From Marinomonas sp. UCMA 3892 (lineage in GTDB: Bacteria > Pseudomonadota > Gammaproteobacteria > Pseudomonadales > Marinomonadaceae): 64,000 nt of DNA. Every line of letters begins with the position of its first letter. The first letter of the stretch is position 1. This document shows positions 27,850 through 37,617 of this stretch, piece by piece. The stretch is from NCBI RefSeq assembly GCF_012726345.1, contig NZ_PTXN01000001.1:460654-524653 (forward strand), read 5' to 3'. The notes below the pieces were generated by a model. That model was not told the DNA's origin. It saw only the letters and a program-made list of their open reading frames with translations, and did no database searches. The position numbers and the translations under genes were made by a program.

Positions 27850-29184
27850 TTATTCTTTAAAATTATATTTTGCGCGCCATATTTGGGCCTGTATACCTGT
27901 CATAAATATCGTAAAGTAAAAAACACCTGTCCAGAAATTTTGGTAGGCTTCGAAGCAATTCATAATGCTCCAGAAGCAGACAAAACTCATAAAGAAATAG
28001 CCAACTTGTTTTTCTATTTTTCCAGCTTTTATTTGTTTAAAAAGGCTTTTTGCCATTACGACCCAGATACTAATATAAAAAGCTAATCCTACAATACCAA
28101 AGTTAACCAGCATCTCAATATAGATGTTATGCAAGTGCCCGAAATCTTTTCTTATATCATCTGGTAGCCATTCTGTTTTTTTCATAACAAGACTTCTACC
28201 ATTGCTTCCCCAACCAAATATTGGTTTGGCTTTTATAAAGTCTGTTGCCGCTACCCAGCTATGAAGGCGTATACCAAAACTAGTATAGGGCACATTATCA
28301 AAGTCTAGTGTGGCAATAGCACTTAATGCTTCTTTCTCTTCTACAGCTCTGTTTATCATAGCGTCGTTGTTAGTTAACGCTATATTTATTGCCATGCTGA
28401 GGCCTAACATGCTAGCTAGAAATAGACTTAGGGTGACTAGCTTTTGCTTTCCTGTTGCTCGATTAAACCGCTTTATGGTGAAGTAGCTGGCCATAAAAAA
28501 CGCCGTAATCAGTAACGCAAGCCAAGCTTGACGAGATGAGTTGATATAAATAATGAGGATACAGTAAGCAATAGCAAGAAAAAGAGGGATTGCTAACCAT
28601 TTGCTTTTACTTAGAAGCGTGCGAGTAAAGCATAAAAAGCCTATCAAAATAACGCCAAAGAATAAGCTGGTATGTTGAGCTTGTCGAAGACCGAAAAATA
28701 CTCGTTCTCCGTCTAGTCCCCGAATAATCTCAGGTATACCTTCACCTGTTACCCAAGGGGAAACTAGTATTCCTAGTGCTGCACAGCCCCAGACGAGCCA
28801 AGTGGCATTTTTGTATTGGGCTACCCACCAAGCTAACGGAATGAAAACAAACCAACGAGTTATCTTATCCAATTTAGGTGAGCTTTCCGCCCATTCAGGG
28901 GTAACATACTGAGATAATCCCCATGAAATTAATTGGAATAAGATAGCTATCCAGACAAAACGAAACAATATGTGGCTGTTGACCACTTTGCCGTATTTGA
29001 ATAATCCCCAGAAACCTGTGAGTGTGGCTATAGCGGATGCGACACCTGCGATCTCAGAGAAGCCTGTTCTTGTGAGAGCATAAAGTGCAATCGAGATGAT
29101 TCCTAGAAGGATTAACCAAGTTGGCTGTTCTGCTGGTGTGCGTCGTTTGAATGCATTGGCTAAACTGGTAGAAACTGATGTCAT
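27850..29184 (-). CDS. O-antigen polymerase/ligase family membrane protein (Wzy_C)
   Basis: A 444-residue protein with about 10-12 membrane segments and one large periplasmic loop. The Wzy_C region is seen as NSSRQAWLALLITAF, GIRLHSWVAATDFIKAKPIFGWGSNGRSLV and GHLHNIYIEMLVNFGIVGL. This family contains both WaaL ligases and Wzy polymerases, which cannot be separated by sequence alone. It is the only candidate for either role in the window. It lies 58 bp upstream of wcaJ on the same strand. Confidence 0.85.
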   Translation of the reverse strand: MTSVSTSLANAFKRRTPAEQPTWLILLGIISIALYALTRTGFSEIAGVASAIATLTGFWGLFKYGKVVNSHILFRFVWIAILFQLISWGLSQYVTPEWAESSPKLDKITRWFVFIPLAWWVAQYKNATWLVWGCAALGILVSPWVTGEGIPEIIRGLDGERVFFGLRQAQHTSLFFGVILIGFLCFTRTLLSKSKWLAIPLFLAIAYCILIIYINSSRQAWLALLITAFFMASYFTIKRFNRATGKQKLVTLSLFLASMLGLSMAINIALTNNDAMINRAVEEKEALSAIATLDFDNVPYTSFGIRLHSWVAATDFIKAKPIFGWGSNGRSLVMKKTEWLPDDIRKDFGHLHNIYIEMLVNFGIVGLAFYISIWVVMAKSLFKQIKAGKIEKQVGYFFMSFVCFWSIMNCFEAYQNFWTGVFYFTIFMTGIQAQIWRAKYNFKE

Positions 29185-29340
29185 TTTAAGCTCGTGTATT
29201 TGGTTTTCTATAAGGGCATATCAATATTAAGTGGCAATTTTTGCGTAATTATACAAAGAGTTATGGGAAGGGGTATATAAGATATTCATCAGAGTAGTCA
29301 TTTTCTTGAAGAAGGGGGCTTTTCTTGTCAAAAGTGGCTT

Positions 29341-29382
29341 AAATAAAAAATGGCCATCGATAACGACAGCCATTTTTTATTT
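29341..29382. terminator. Terminator downstream of the FKBP gene
   Basis: Stem of 14 bp (29341-29354 with 29369-29382), with AAATAAAAAA/TTTTTTATTT outer arms around TGGC/GCCA. T-runs occur on both strands, so it can act in both directions. It lies 15 bp after the FKBP stop. Confidence 0.85.
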
Positions 29383-29397
29383 TATAGAACAAATAAT

Positions 29398-30126
29398 TTA
29401 TTTCGTTGCTTTTGGTGCTTCTGGCTTCTCTATATCATGCAGTTCAACAACAAATTTAAGCGCTGCATTTGGTGGAATAGGACCTGTGCCACCAGGGCCG
29501 TAAGCTAAATCAGCTGGGATGTATAGTTCATATTTAGAGCCAACAGGCATAAGTTGTAGACCTTCGGTCCAGCCAGGAATTACACCATTTAGTGGGAAGG
29601 TAATGGCTTCACCACGTTTGTATGAGCTATCGAACACTGTTCCATCACTTAGGCTGCCTTCATAGTCCACTTTTACTGTGTCTGTTGCGCTAGGTTTGTC
29701 ACCTTTGCCGGCGGTGATAACTTTATAAAGCAAACCAGATTCTGTTTTTTTCACGCCATCTTCGGCTTCTTTCTCTTTTAACCAAGCAGCAGACGCAGCT
29801 TTTGCTTCTTCTGCGGCTTTTTCTTGTTCAAGTTGAGCTTTTGCCATTTGTTCTTGCTGGTAGTCTTGGATGGTTTTAGTTACTTCATCCATGCTCATTT
29901 TGCCTTCTTTACCAGCAAATGAATCTTGGAAGCCTGCCATAAAGGTTTTCATATCTAGTTCAGAGAAATCCTGAGACATGCGAGAACCAAACATGGTGCC
30001 AATGCTGTAACCAAGGCGTTGCTCTTTAGTGTCTAGTTTAATTGAGCTGTCGGCTGCGTACGCAAAAGAAACAGATGACATGACCAGCGCCGCAATAAGA
30101 GTTTTTTTCATAGCTATTTTTTTCAT
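29398..30126 (-). CDS. fkpA: FKBP-type peptidyl-prolyl cis-trans isomerase, exported
   Basis: A 242-residue periplasmic folding catalyst. A signal peptide (MKKTLIAALVMSSVSFAYA, from residue 6 of the longest reading) precedes an N-terminal helical dimerisation domain (LDTKEQRLGYSIGTMFG to about residue 120) and a C-terminal FKBP domain with VDYEGSLSDGTVFDSSY, FPLNGVIPGWTEGLQLM and LAYGPGGTGPIPPNAAL. The build is that of FkpA/Mip. It stands alone with its own terminator and separates two groups of glycan genes. Confidence 0.93.
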   Translation of the reverse strand: MKKIAMKKTLIAALVMSSVSFAYAADSSIKLDTKEQRLGYSIGTMFGSRMSQDFSELDMKTFMAGFQDSFAGKEGKMSMDEVTKTIQDYQQEQMAKAQLEQEKAAEEAKAASAAWLKEKEAEDGVKKTESGLLYKVITAGKGDKPSATDTVKVDYEGSLSDGTVFDSSYKRGEAITFPLNGVIPGWTEGLQLMPVGSKYELYIPADLAYGPGGTGPIPPNAALKFVVELHDIEKPEAPKATK

Positions 30127-30632
30127 AAGAAAAGGTGTTCCATTGTTTGTTGATTTATCATTTAGTGACGTGAAGCATTAAGACGGAGTTCAATTCGCAT
30201 ATTTTTTTTACCAGCATTTCTTGGGGCGAAAACAAAGCAGGAACAATGGTATACGCCTTGTGCTTTGCAAAATCAGATCCGTCGTTTTTGTTTAACATGA
30301 ATGTTCTAACATAAGGTTGGCTATTTATGCCAGTTTATATGCGTTCATGTTATCAAAGCGACCCCTTCACCTGCACACTTTGTTTGAGTTACAAAAGATA
30401 GAACGGCCTCACAAAGCACAAGACGTAGGCTGAGATTAATCCGCTGTTCTTTATCTATACAATCGCTTTTACAAAAGCATGACGGTGTTTGCTAAAGCAA
30501 GTTTGTTTGTCTGGCTCTATTTACAATTTATTGACGTTTCTACGTTAAGGCTTGGGCTCAGGCATTTTATCGATTCGTGCTTTAGTGCGACAAAATACCT
30601 ATGATGAATGTAATCGTTATAAAACTAGTGCT
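30127..30632. other. Noncoding stretch with a 9-bp inverted repeat and a degenerate REP-like unit
   Basis: No coding region is supported. TAACATGAA at 30293-30301 is repeated inverted at 30344-30352. Around 30566-30598 there is a decayed relative of the REP-like unit (CGTGCTTTAGTGCG inside an ATTTT...AAAAT stem). The fkpA promoter must lie near 30127-30250, but I see no confident match. Confidence 0.5.
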
Positions 30633-31960
30633 TTAACCTTGGTCTATTGAGTGAATCAATGACTGACTAAAGATCTGCCCATCCACAAAAGTGAAGACCT
30701 CATTGGCTTTAATGTGCGTTAAGAAATAGTTGTGGTAACCGTAATATTTATAATGGCTTTTTAGTATTTTGCTATGCCACCATTTTTTTAACATCTTCTG
30801 AATTCTCGGTTTGCTGCGTAGATCGTGCATTGAGTCAAAAGATACAACTTTGTCTTTTTGTGTATTTATATCGAGTTGGTGGCTATAACAGGAATAATGG
30901 CCAAATATCGATTTAGTGTCATAGCATGGTGCTAGTGCCGTTTTAGTGTGCTCTGGGCCGTAAGGGAACTTCTTTATTTTACGCAAATGGTTTACGTACA
31001 TCAGAACTCTATTTGGCACATGGCTGCTTTTGTTGATGGCGAAGGCTAAGGCATAAGCTGACATAATATGTTCTGGATGAGGGTCTATCTCTGGTTCTGT
31101 TACTAGTACAGTTGAAGGCTTAATTTGCTCTAGTAGGCTAGTTAGATCTTCGATTAGTAATTGTCCAGAGCTAATATTCTGTTCATCATTCGGAAGTTTT
31201 AGCGTATTAAATGTGCGGCTTATTTGAGGTGTTAGCGCTGGGAAAGCTTTATCGCTTTTTGGCTCTTTTGGCGTTTGATAAAGCGATTCTTTGGATAACC
31301 AAGGGAAGACAATCGCTCAAGCTTAACGCCGGCAAGAAGCGGTGTTGTCATGCTATTCCACGCTCTGATTTGTACTTTTCGCTGTGTTGCATCGCTTATG
31401 GTTTCATCTAACCCAGAAATATACTGCCTATCTAAAGACTGGAGGTTTTGTCCTGCATTGATGGTTGTAATCCAAACTTGATCCGCAAAGTCGCTGTATA
31501 AGCCATATGCAGCGAGCTCAGCATCGTCGGCATGTGGCGCAATGATGAGAATGGGCCCATCAGCGAGGTTGGGTTTTTTAAAGCCTAAAAGTTTTGCTTC
31601 AGTAGGAGCTTTGCAATGTTCGAAAGCCAATTGTAATTGGTACAATGTTTTGTCTTTTGCCAATAAGCCACTTAGATTGAGGTAGCGAGTGCCTTGTTGA
31701 TTCGCTTCAAAAAATTGTGAATGGCCAACTGTATTTTGATCTTCATTATTAAAAAAAGCGGAAATACAGCCTTGCTTTTTTTTATGAGTAGATTGATAAG
31801 GAAACGATAGTAACCAAGTAAATTCATCTTGTGTTAACTCAGCGAATCTTGCTTCATCTGCCAGAGTCAAATTAGATATATTGCTTGTGTTCTGCTTTTT
31901 TATAAGTACGTCACTTTGCCAATCTGGTTGTAACGCATACTGGTAATCAAGTTTTTTCAT
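30633..31960 (-). pseudogene. PIG-L family deacetylase split by a frameshift
   Basis: The first part (31960 to 31232) has the PIG-L/LmbE zinc motif IIAPHADDAELAAYG. After LGYPKNRFIK (near 31270) the frame is lost; the +1 frame continues PKEPKSDKAFPALTPQ without stops to 30633 and contains the second family motif EPEIDPHPEHIMSAYA. One missing base near 31270-31280 explains it. Restored, the protein has about 442 residues. PIG-L enzymes remove N-acetyl groups from sugars; next to glycan genes it probably modifies a polysaccharide or core sugar. A sequencing error is possible. Confidence 0.85.
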
Positions 31961-32002
31961 AAAAATAATTCTTGTAAAGTAAGGCAGTCGTTTAATCTAA
32001 AT

Positions 32003-33184
32003 TTATTGAGCTGGTAAGTAGGTGCCGCAATATTGTTGCACGATATGTTTTTCGTCAAACTGCGCGAGCGATTGTGCGACGTCTGGGCCTAAAAGCACGG
32101 AGTCTCCTTGTTTCAAAGCAAGGACGATTTTCTCGGCAAGAGACTCAGGGCTTTGTTCTGCTAAATAGTCACTTAACTGCCCACGCATGATATCACTAAC
32201 GCCACCAGGGCAATTTGTTGCAACGACAGGTGTTCCGCAAGCCAAGGCCTCAATGAGTACCATTCCTAGCCCTTCACTTTTGGAGCTTAAAACAAAGAGG
32301 TCTGCACGCTGATACCAAGGAAATGGATTGCTTTGTTTACCTTTTAGAAAGATACAATCTTCTAATCCTAGTTTTTTGATCTTATTTTCGATTGCAGCTT
32401 TTTCTCGACCTTCCCCGACGATAACTAGGTCATGTGTTACGCCGAAGTTGTTGCGTGCGTAATAATAGGCGTCGATTAATAATGGAAAGTTTTTACCTCC
32501 TACAAGACGGCCTAAACCTAAAATATAGGGGCTTGTATGGTAATTAATATTGGTTTCTAGAGCCGATGCTTTTTCTCTAATTTCTTCATAATTATTTGGG
32601 TTGCTTATGATTGAAATACTTTGACATGAAATAGCGAAGTTGTGAATTAGATCCATAAAAGAGCGCTGTGCTTCTTTGGATATACATACCACATGTCGGT
32701 TGGAAAATAGCCATGAAAACATCTGCTTAGATTTAGAGCCATACACCGACTGGTTAAGCATACTTTCACAAACGAAGACAAAACGAGGGTCTTTGAGTGG
32801 CCAAATATGTGAAAAAGTGCCTTGCCCACGAAAAATAATAAGATCAAATCGGCCAGCTTCTTTCTCTAATTTTTTGAGTTTATAAGAAAAAGCCATGGCT
32901 TCCGCATAGGCAAAAAACATGACGAACGATTTACGAAAAATGATATTTAATAATTTAGATATTATTAGCCAAATAAAACCAATGCCGCTTAGCATCACCA
33001 TTTTTTGTAGGGCAAACAAATGTATTTTGACATTAGGGTTGCTGGGGGAGACTTCAATTTTGCGATTTTTAAGATAAATAAGGTGAGTATCATGGCCTTG
33101 TTTCGCAAAGGCGTCGGATAAATTGCAGGCAACTCTCTCCATGCCTCCAATTTTTAAACAATTTACAACAACCGCAACCTTCAT
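32003..33184 (-). CDS. Glycosyltransferase family 4
   Basis: A 393-residue GT-B transferase. The N-terminus VAVVVNCLKIGGMERVACNL is the acceptor-domain glycine loop; the C-terminal domain shows ILGLGRLVGGKNFPLLIDAY and the E-x7-E motif in SSKSEGLGMVLIEALACGTPVVATN. It is upstream of the PIG-L gene on the same strand, 42 bp away, as expected if a GlcNAc-like residue is added and then deacetylated. Donor and acceptor are unknown. Confidence 0.88.
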   Translation of the reverse strand: MKVAVVVNCLKIGGMERVACNLSDAFAKQGHDTHLIYLKNRKIEVSPSNPNVKIHLFALQKMVMLSGIGFIWLIISKLLNIIFRKSFVMFFAYAEAMAFSYKLKKLEKEAGRFDLIIFRGQGTFSHIWPLKDPRFVFVCESMLNQSVYGSKSKQMFSWLFSNRHVVCISKEAQRSFMDLIHNFAISCQSISIISNPNNYEEIREKASALETNINYHTSPYILGLGRLVGGKNFPLLIDAYYYARNNFGVTHDLVIVGEGREKAAIENKIKKLGLEDCIFLKGKQSNPFPWYQRADLFVLSSKSEGLGMVLIEALACGTPVVATNCPGGVSDIMRGQLSDYLAEQSPESLAEKIVLALKQGDSVLLGPDVAQSLAQFDEKHIVQQYCGTYLPAQ

Positions 33185-33322
33185 CGAATCTCCTAAAAAA
33201 TGTAAGGCAACGTTGTAAAGTCGCCGTCGTGCTATTTCTACTATTGAAAGCTAATACTAAACAACTCAGCATTCAAAAAATATAGTACATAAATTAACGA
33301 ACCCACTAAATGCTCAAGAAGG

Positions 33323-34237
33323 CTATTTAATCCCCATAAATAACGGAATAAGAATTGGCACTAGAATGCTCATAATAAAGCCACTGGCGATGCAGACTGG
33401 GATGATTTGCGCGCCGTGAAATTTACCCAGCATGGGTAAGGTGAAATCCATTGCCGTTGCGCCAGAATAACCGACGGACATGTGGCTATTTAGTCGAGCT
33501 AAGAACGGAATCAGCATGAGGGCAAGGATCTCACGTCCAAGATCAAGCAAGAAGGCCGTGGTGCCAAGTACCGGATCGCCTAAGCCCGTAATAAGAATGC
33601 CAGATAAACTGTACCAGCCGAAGCCTGAAACAACCGCAAGCCCTTGGTTCCAACTTAGCCCTAAAACTAGGCTGCCAATCCAACCCGCTAATAGAGTGGT
33701 GAAAATGGTCACTAGGGCGATAATAACGCCTTGCGAGTTTAAAAAGAGCTTGCGTAGACGGTGATTGCCTTGACGAAGTTGGCAACCGATTAAAAAGAGT
33801 AAAACGTACAGCAAGCCAGTCACTAGTTCGTCGACGCCTGTTAGCCAATCTTTGGCGAAAATCCCAACGATGACGCCACCAATCACCCAAGCAATGGTTC
33901 TTGCTGCATCCATTAGTGCATGGTTTTTGCTGTCTGATGGACCTTGAGCAAGACTGTCTGCGTGGGTGCCGCCAAAACGCAGACCACTTAGATATAAGCC
34001 AGCTAGGCTCAATACGCTGATTAGCACAAAGAAAATAATGGCTTGATAACCAGCAATGAATAGCTTTTCTGCTAAATTGTCTAGCGCACCAAGGCTAAAG
34101 CCAATTAAGCCTAAAATGAGGTACACAAGCTGTTCTAACCCTTTTGCCACGCGCGCAGGCGTGAATAACTTGATATTGACCCAGTAACCAAAGAGTAGGG
34201 CGATAAGTAATGGGCCAAGAGTAGCGATAATGGTCAT
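33323..34237 (-). CDS. lysO: LysO-family lysine exporter
   Basis: A 304-residue membrane protein with about eight hydrophobic segments and the LysO (DUF340) signature GFGWYSLSGILITGLGDP, followed by FLLDLGREILALMLIP and SGATAMDFTLPML. LysO exports L-lysine in Escherichia coli. The gene stands alone, with REP-like repeats beyond its 5' end. Family recognition is firm; substrate is taken from the family. Confidence 0.85.
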   Translation of the reverse strand: MTIIATLGPLLIALLFGYWVNIKLFTPARVAKGLEQLVYLILGLIGFSLGALDNLAEKLFIAGYQAIIFFVLISVLSLAGLYLSGLRFGGTHADSLAQGPSDSKNHALMDAARTIAWVIGGVIVGIFAKDWLTGVDELVTGLLYVLLFLIGCQLRQGNHRLRKLFLNSQGVIIALVTIFTTLLAGWIGSLVLGLSWNQGLAVVSGFGWYSLSGILITGLGDPVLGTTAFLLDLGREILALMLIPFLARLNSHMSVGYSGATAMDFTLPMLGKFHGAQIIPVCIASGFIMSILVPILIPLFMGIK

Positions 34238-34340
34238 GTGGGTGTGGTCTTCCTAGACAGGTCTTTAAATACTGGTGCGGCATTTTCTCGGTATTGAGAT
34301 GTAAATACAAGCTTGGTTTTTTGTAGAGCATGTTGTTTTT

Positions 34341-34488
34341 AGGTGGGACGTGATTCATCACGTCAAGGTTTTGGTTTGGTGAGATTCATTTTTGACGGCC
34401 TGAAGGCCGACCTACATTTTTGATGGTATGTTTTTTGATGGTATGTTTTTTGTGGGTCGTGTTTTTGCGCGTCAATATTTTGGGTTTG
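34341..34488. repeat. REP-like palindromic repeats upstream of the AbiE operon
   Basis: Three units of the GTAGGTCG-(11)-GTCAA family: one with centre TGATTCATCAC (34343-34366), one inverted with GGCCTGAAGGC (34389-34414), and a degenerate one with TGTTTTTGCGC (34452-34475). The spacer TTGGTTTGGTG is also conserved, as in the cluster at 3.9 kb. Confidence 0.8.
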
Positions 34489-34528
34489 GTGTGACTTGGT
34501 TTGTTCTTATTGATGCTTGATATCGTAT

Positions 34529-34573
34529 TTTTTACATAGTTAATCTGATAAAATCCGATTAACTATGTAAAAA
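34529..34573. promoter_or_regulatory. Perfect 17-bp inverted repeat, probable AbiEi operator
   Basis: Positions 34529-34545 and 34557-34573 are exact reverse complements with an 11-nt loop, ending 15 bp before the abiEi start codon. AbiEi antitoxins repress their own operon by binding inverted repeats in the promoter, so an operator is the best reading. The T-rich/A-rich ends could also make it an attenuator-like hairpin. Confidence 0.7.
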
Positions 34574-34588
34574 TGTAGGTTTTTTCCA

Positions 34589-35230
34589 ATGAGCGAAGAT
34601 CTTTTAAAAACGTTTGGTTGTGTGCCTATCCAGCATAGTAGTTTGTTGGCGGTATTACATGATTACAAAACGCCAAATGACAAAATACACCGTTGGTTGC
34701 AACAAGGTTGTTTGTTGCAGGTTAAGCGTGGGTTGTATGTCGTTTCGCCTCAGATGAGCGGTGAGTTGTGGTCGCTACCGCTGGTTGCGAATGTACTGTA
34801 TGGACCTTCTTATGTCTCTCTGGATTACGCTTTGTTTTATCATGGGCTGATTCCTGAAGGTGTTGTTGAGATATCTTCGGTGACGACTAGGCGTTCGAAA
34901 TTCTACAAAAGTGATGTAGGCCGCTTTTCGTATACTCATTTGCCTTTGCCTTACTATTCGTTAGGCATTATTCAAGTAAAACCAGCTGAAAAAGTGAGCT
35001 ATTTAATGGCGTCACGAGAAAAAGCTCTGTGCGATAGTCTTTTGTTAGCACGTAATTTAAGAGTCTATTCTGTTAAAGGTTTGGAGAGTTATTTGCAGCA
35101 GGACTTGCGGTTGGACTTTTCTGAGTTGGCGCAGTTTGATATTGCTTTAGTAAAAAAACTCGCAGAGAGCGGAACTAAGGCTGCTTTATTAGGGCTGTTG
35201 GTTACCTTATTGGAGTCATTATCATGTTAA
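34589..35230 (+). CDS. abiEi: Type IV toxin-antitoxin system antitoxin AbiEi
   Basis: A 213-residue protein of the AbiEi family: an N-terminal winged helix (HDYKTPNDKIHRWLQQGCLLQVKRGLYVV), then YGPSYVSLDYALFYHGLIPE and the C-terminal antitoxin part with SREKALCDSLLL. AbiEi represses the operon and counteracts the toxin without direct contact. It overlaps the toxin gene by 7 bp. A perfect palindrome lies just upstream. Such pairs can give abortive infection against phage. Confidence 0.88.
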   Translation: MSEDLLKTFGCVPIQHSSLLAVLHDYKTPNDKIHRWLQQGCLLQVKRGLYVVSPQMSGELWSLPLVANVLYGPSYVSLDYALFYHGLIPEGVVEISSVTTRRSKFYKSDVGRFSYTHLPLPYYSLGIIQVKPAEKVSYLMASREKALCDSLLLARNLRVYSVKGLESYLQQDLRLDFSELAQFDIALVKKLAESGTKAALLGLLVTLLESLSC

Positions 35231-36051
35231 AGCAAATGCTACAAAAATATTCACTTTCCAGTGAGGCGGAAGCGGACCAAGCGCTACGCGAAGTCATGCA
35301 AGAAATTGCGTTGGCGGGGTTGTATCGAGGTGGTTTTTTTCAAAAAGCGGCATTTTACGGCGGCACCTGTTTACGTATTTTTCATGGCTTGCCTCGATTT
35401 TCTGAGGATTTAGATTTTTCATTACTTGCACCTGATCATTGCTTTACACTTGACCCTTATTTTAAGGCTGTTAAAGACGAGTTCATATCGCTTGGTATTG
35501 AGGTTGAAATTACTCAAAAAACCAGAAAGTCGACCAATCAGATTGAATCTGCTTTTTTGAAAAGTCATAGCCAAATTTTTGATATTTCATTGATGATAGA
35601 TCGGCCTGTTAAGATCAAGTTTGAAGTCGATATTGATCCTCCATTGGGTTTTACTACAGAAGAGAAGTTGTTATTGGAACCTTTTTCATTTTATGTGAAG
35701 TGTTTCCGGCCATCTGATTTATTTGCCGGTAAGATGCATGCTCTGCTATTTAGGCCGTGGCTCAATAGGGTAAAAGGCCGTGATTGGTATGATTTCGAAT
35801 GGTATGTTCGACGTGGTATCCCTATCAATCTCTCTCATTTTGCCAATAGAGCTAAGCAAAGCGGTGATATAATTGATATTGATTTGAATGAAGAGACCTT
35901 TAAACAATTGCTCGCAAGCAAAATTACACAACTGGATATAGTCGGTGCTAAACAAGATATTGTCCGGTTTATTACGGATCCTGATTCGTTGACGTTATGG
36001 TCTGTGGATTACTTTCTGCAAATTACGAAAAAATTAAAAGTCGTGAAGTGA
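35224..36051 (+). CDS. abiEii: Type IV toxin-antitoxin system toxin AbiEii (nucleotidyltransferase)
   Basis: A 275-residue DNA-polymerase-beta-like nucleotidyltransferase. The catalytic region is FYGGTCLRIFHGLPRFSEDLDFSLL (residues about 39-63), shown here in two pieces by function: GGT-x-LR binds the nucleotide and SEDLDF supplies the metal-binding acids. Later blocks (KFEVDIDPP, PSDLFAGKMHALLFRPW, KGRDWYDFEWYV) are conserved in AbiEii. The protein is complete, so the pair may be functional. Confidence 0.88.
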   Translation: MLKQMLQKYSLSSEAEADQALREVMQEIALAGLYRGGFFQKAAFYGGTCLRIFHGLPRFSEDLDFSLLAPDHCFTLDPYFKAVKDEFISLGIEVEITQKTRKSTNQIESAFLKSHSQIFDISLMIDRPVKIKFEVDIDPPLGFTTEEKLLLEPFSFYVKCFRPSDLFAGKMHALLFRPWLNRVKGRDWYDFEWYVRRGIPINLSHFANRAKQSGDIIDIDLNEETFKQLLASKITQLDIVGAKQDIVRFITDPDSLTLWSVDYFLQITKKLKVVK

Positions 36052-36109
36052 TGATAATTTGATTGGTAGATATAAGTGTAGGTCAAATTTATCCCAACAA
36101 TGCTCGTAT

Positions 36110-36140
36110 CTGTCGGCCTGAAGGCCGATATACAGGTGAT
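36110..36140. repeat. Single REP-like unit between abiEii and the MATE gene
   Basis: An inverted unit with centre GGCCTGAAGGC and the tail GATATACAGGTGAT, related to the copies at 4.0 kb. With the copies upstream of the operon it flanks the AbiE pair on both sides. Confidence 0.7.
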
Positions 36141-36218
36141 TTGGTGCAATGTATGGTGATCGGTGGTAAATTGCTCGGCTGTTTTTTGGTGTTTTCTATG
36201 GATAGTCGGCGGTGATGT

Positions 36219-37589
36219 GTGGTTAAGCGTTTTCCAGTGTTAAAAGAAGTTTTGCATTTGTTGTTTCCGATGATCCTGACTATGACATTGGAGTTGTCTA
36301 TTAGCGTTGTCGATACCATTATGTTAGGCCATTACAGTGCGTTGCATTTGGCTGCTGTTGGTTTGGCATCGAGTTTATGGCTACCGGTTGGATGTTTCTT
36401 GATTGGTGTGACATTCGGGCTTACGCCTTTGGTGACGCGTCATTTGCATGGTCGACAACCAAAATTGGTTAATCTGTATATGTCGCAAGCGGTTGGCTTG
36501 TCTGTTGGACTTGGTTTATTGGCAAGCTTGGTAGCTATCTTCTTACTGCCATATTTCGCCGGTTTGATGGCGACGGAAGAAGAGACAAGGCAAGTTTCTA
36601 TCTCGTATTTATATATCTTTGCGCCAGCTCTTCCAATGTTGGCTTTGATGACGGCGTATAAAAACTTGTTTGAGGCGGCTGGTCGTCCAGGTTTTCCGCT
36701 GTTTGTCGCTAGCTTTGGTCTGGTGCTGAATGTATTGTTTAACTATGTGCTGATTTTTGGCAAGTTTGGTTTTCCTGAAATGGGGGCAAAAGGTGCGGCG
36801 TTGGCGTCTGCTTTGTCTTTGTATCTAGCGGTAACCCTATTTTTTGTTTATGACCGCTTTATTAATAAAACTCCGTTATTTACTCGCCTTGTGTGGCGTT
36901 ACACGCGTAAGTTTTCGATACTTCTTAATATTGGTGCGCCAGCAGGTTTTGCCTTTGCTTTTGAGGTGGGCTTGTTTTCATCTATGACGTGGCTGATTTC
37001 ATCTTTTGGTGATCTGGCATTGGGCGGCGGTCAGATCGTTATGTCTTACACTTCTTTCTTGTTTACACCAATGATGGCCATGAGTGCTGTGACTGCGATA
37101 GTGGTAGCAAAAGCCATGTCGAAAGAAGGCGTTAGCGGCGTTAGAAAGCGTATTCGTGTGATCGTGTTGCTAGGCCTTTCTTATGTAAGTACGTGTTTTA
37201 TTATTACTCAGGTCTTTCATAATCAGATTCCTTATATTTACAGCAATAATGCTGAAGTTGTGGCCTTGGCAGCGAGCATTCTGTTGATCTCTTCTTGTTA
37301 TCAATTCCCCGATATGCTGCAAACTGTATTTACTGGCGCCTTACGAGGATTTCGTGATACGCGTTCAACCATGATCGCCTTTGCAGCGTCTTTGTTTGGT
37401 TTAAGTATACCGTTTGGATTTTGGTTGTCTCATTACAGCCCTTGGGCAGAAACTTTATCTCTGCGAGGTTTTTACATTGGTCTAGGTGCAGGGTTGACCT
37501 TGTTAGCGGTAATTTTGATCGTACGCTTTCGTGTGATATTAGCGCGTTATGAAGGCCGACGTATTGCCTCACCAAGAGAAGTTGCGTAG
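36219..37589 (+). CDS. MATE-family efflux transporter
   Basis: A 456-residue inner-membrane exporter with about 12 membrane segments. The N-terminal half has LELSISVVDTIMLGHYS and AAVGLASSLWLPVGCFLIGVTFGLTPLVTRHLHGR, and the second half has the repeat FPDMLQTVFTGALRGFRDTRSTM, as in NorM-type MATE proteins. It probably exports drugs or cationic compounds driven by Na+ or H+. The start is taken as GTG at 36219. Confidence 0.9.
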   Translation: MVKRFPVLKEVLHLLFPMILTMTLELSISVVDTIMLGHYSALHLAAVGLASSLWLPVGCFLIGVTFGLTPLVTRHLHGRQPKLVNLYMSQAVGLSVGLGLLASLVAIFLLPYFAGLMATEEETRQVSISYLYIFAPALPMLALMTAYKNLFEAAGRPGFPLFVASFGLVLNVLFNYVLIFGKFGFPEMGAKGAALASALSLYLAVTLFFVYDRFINKTPLFTRLVWRYTRKFSILLNIGAPAGFAFAFEVGLFSSMTWLISSFGDLALGGGQIVMSYTSFLFTPMMAMSAVTAIVVAKAMSKEGVSGVRKRIRVIVLLGLSYVSTCFIITQVFHNQIPYIYSNNAEVVALAASILLISSCYQFPDMLQTVFTGALRGFRDTRSTMIAFAASLFGLSIPFGFWLSHYSPWAETLSLRGFYIGLGAGLTLLAVILIVRFRVILARYEGRRIASPREVA

Positions 37590-37617
37590 GCAAGGAATTT
37601 CCGGCCTTTATCAAACT

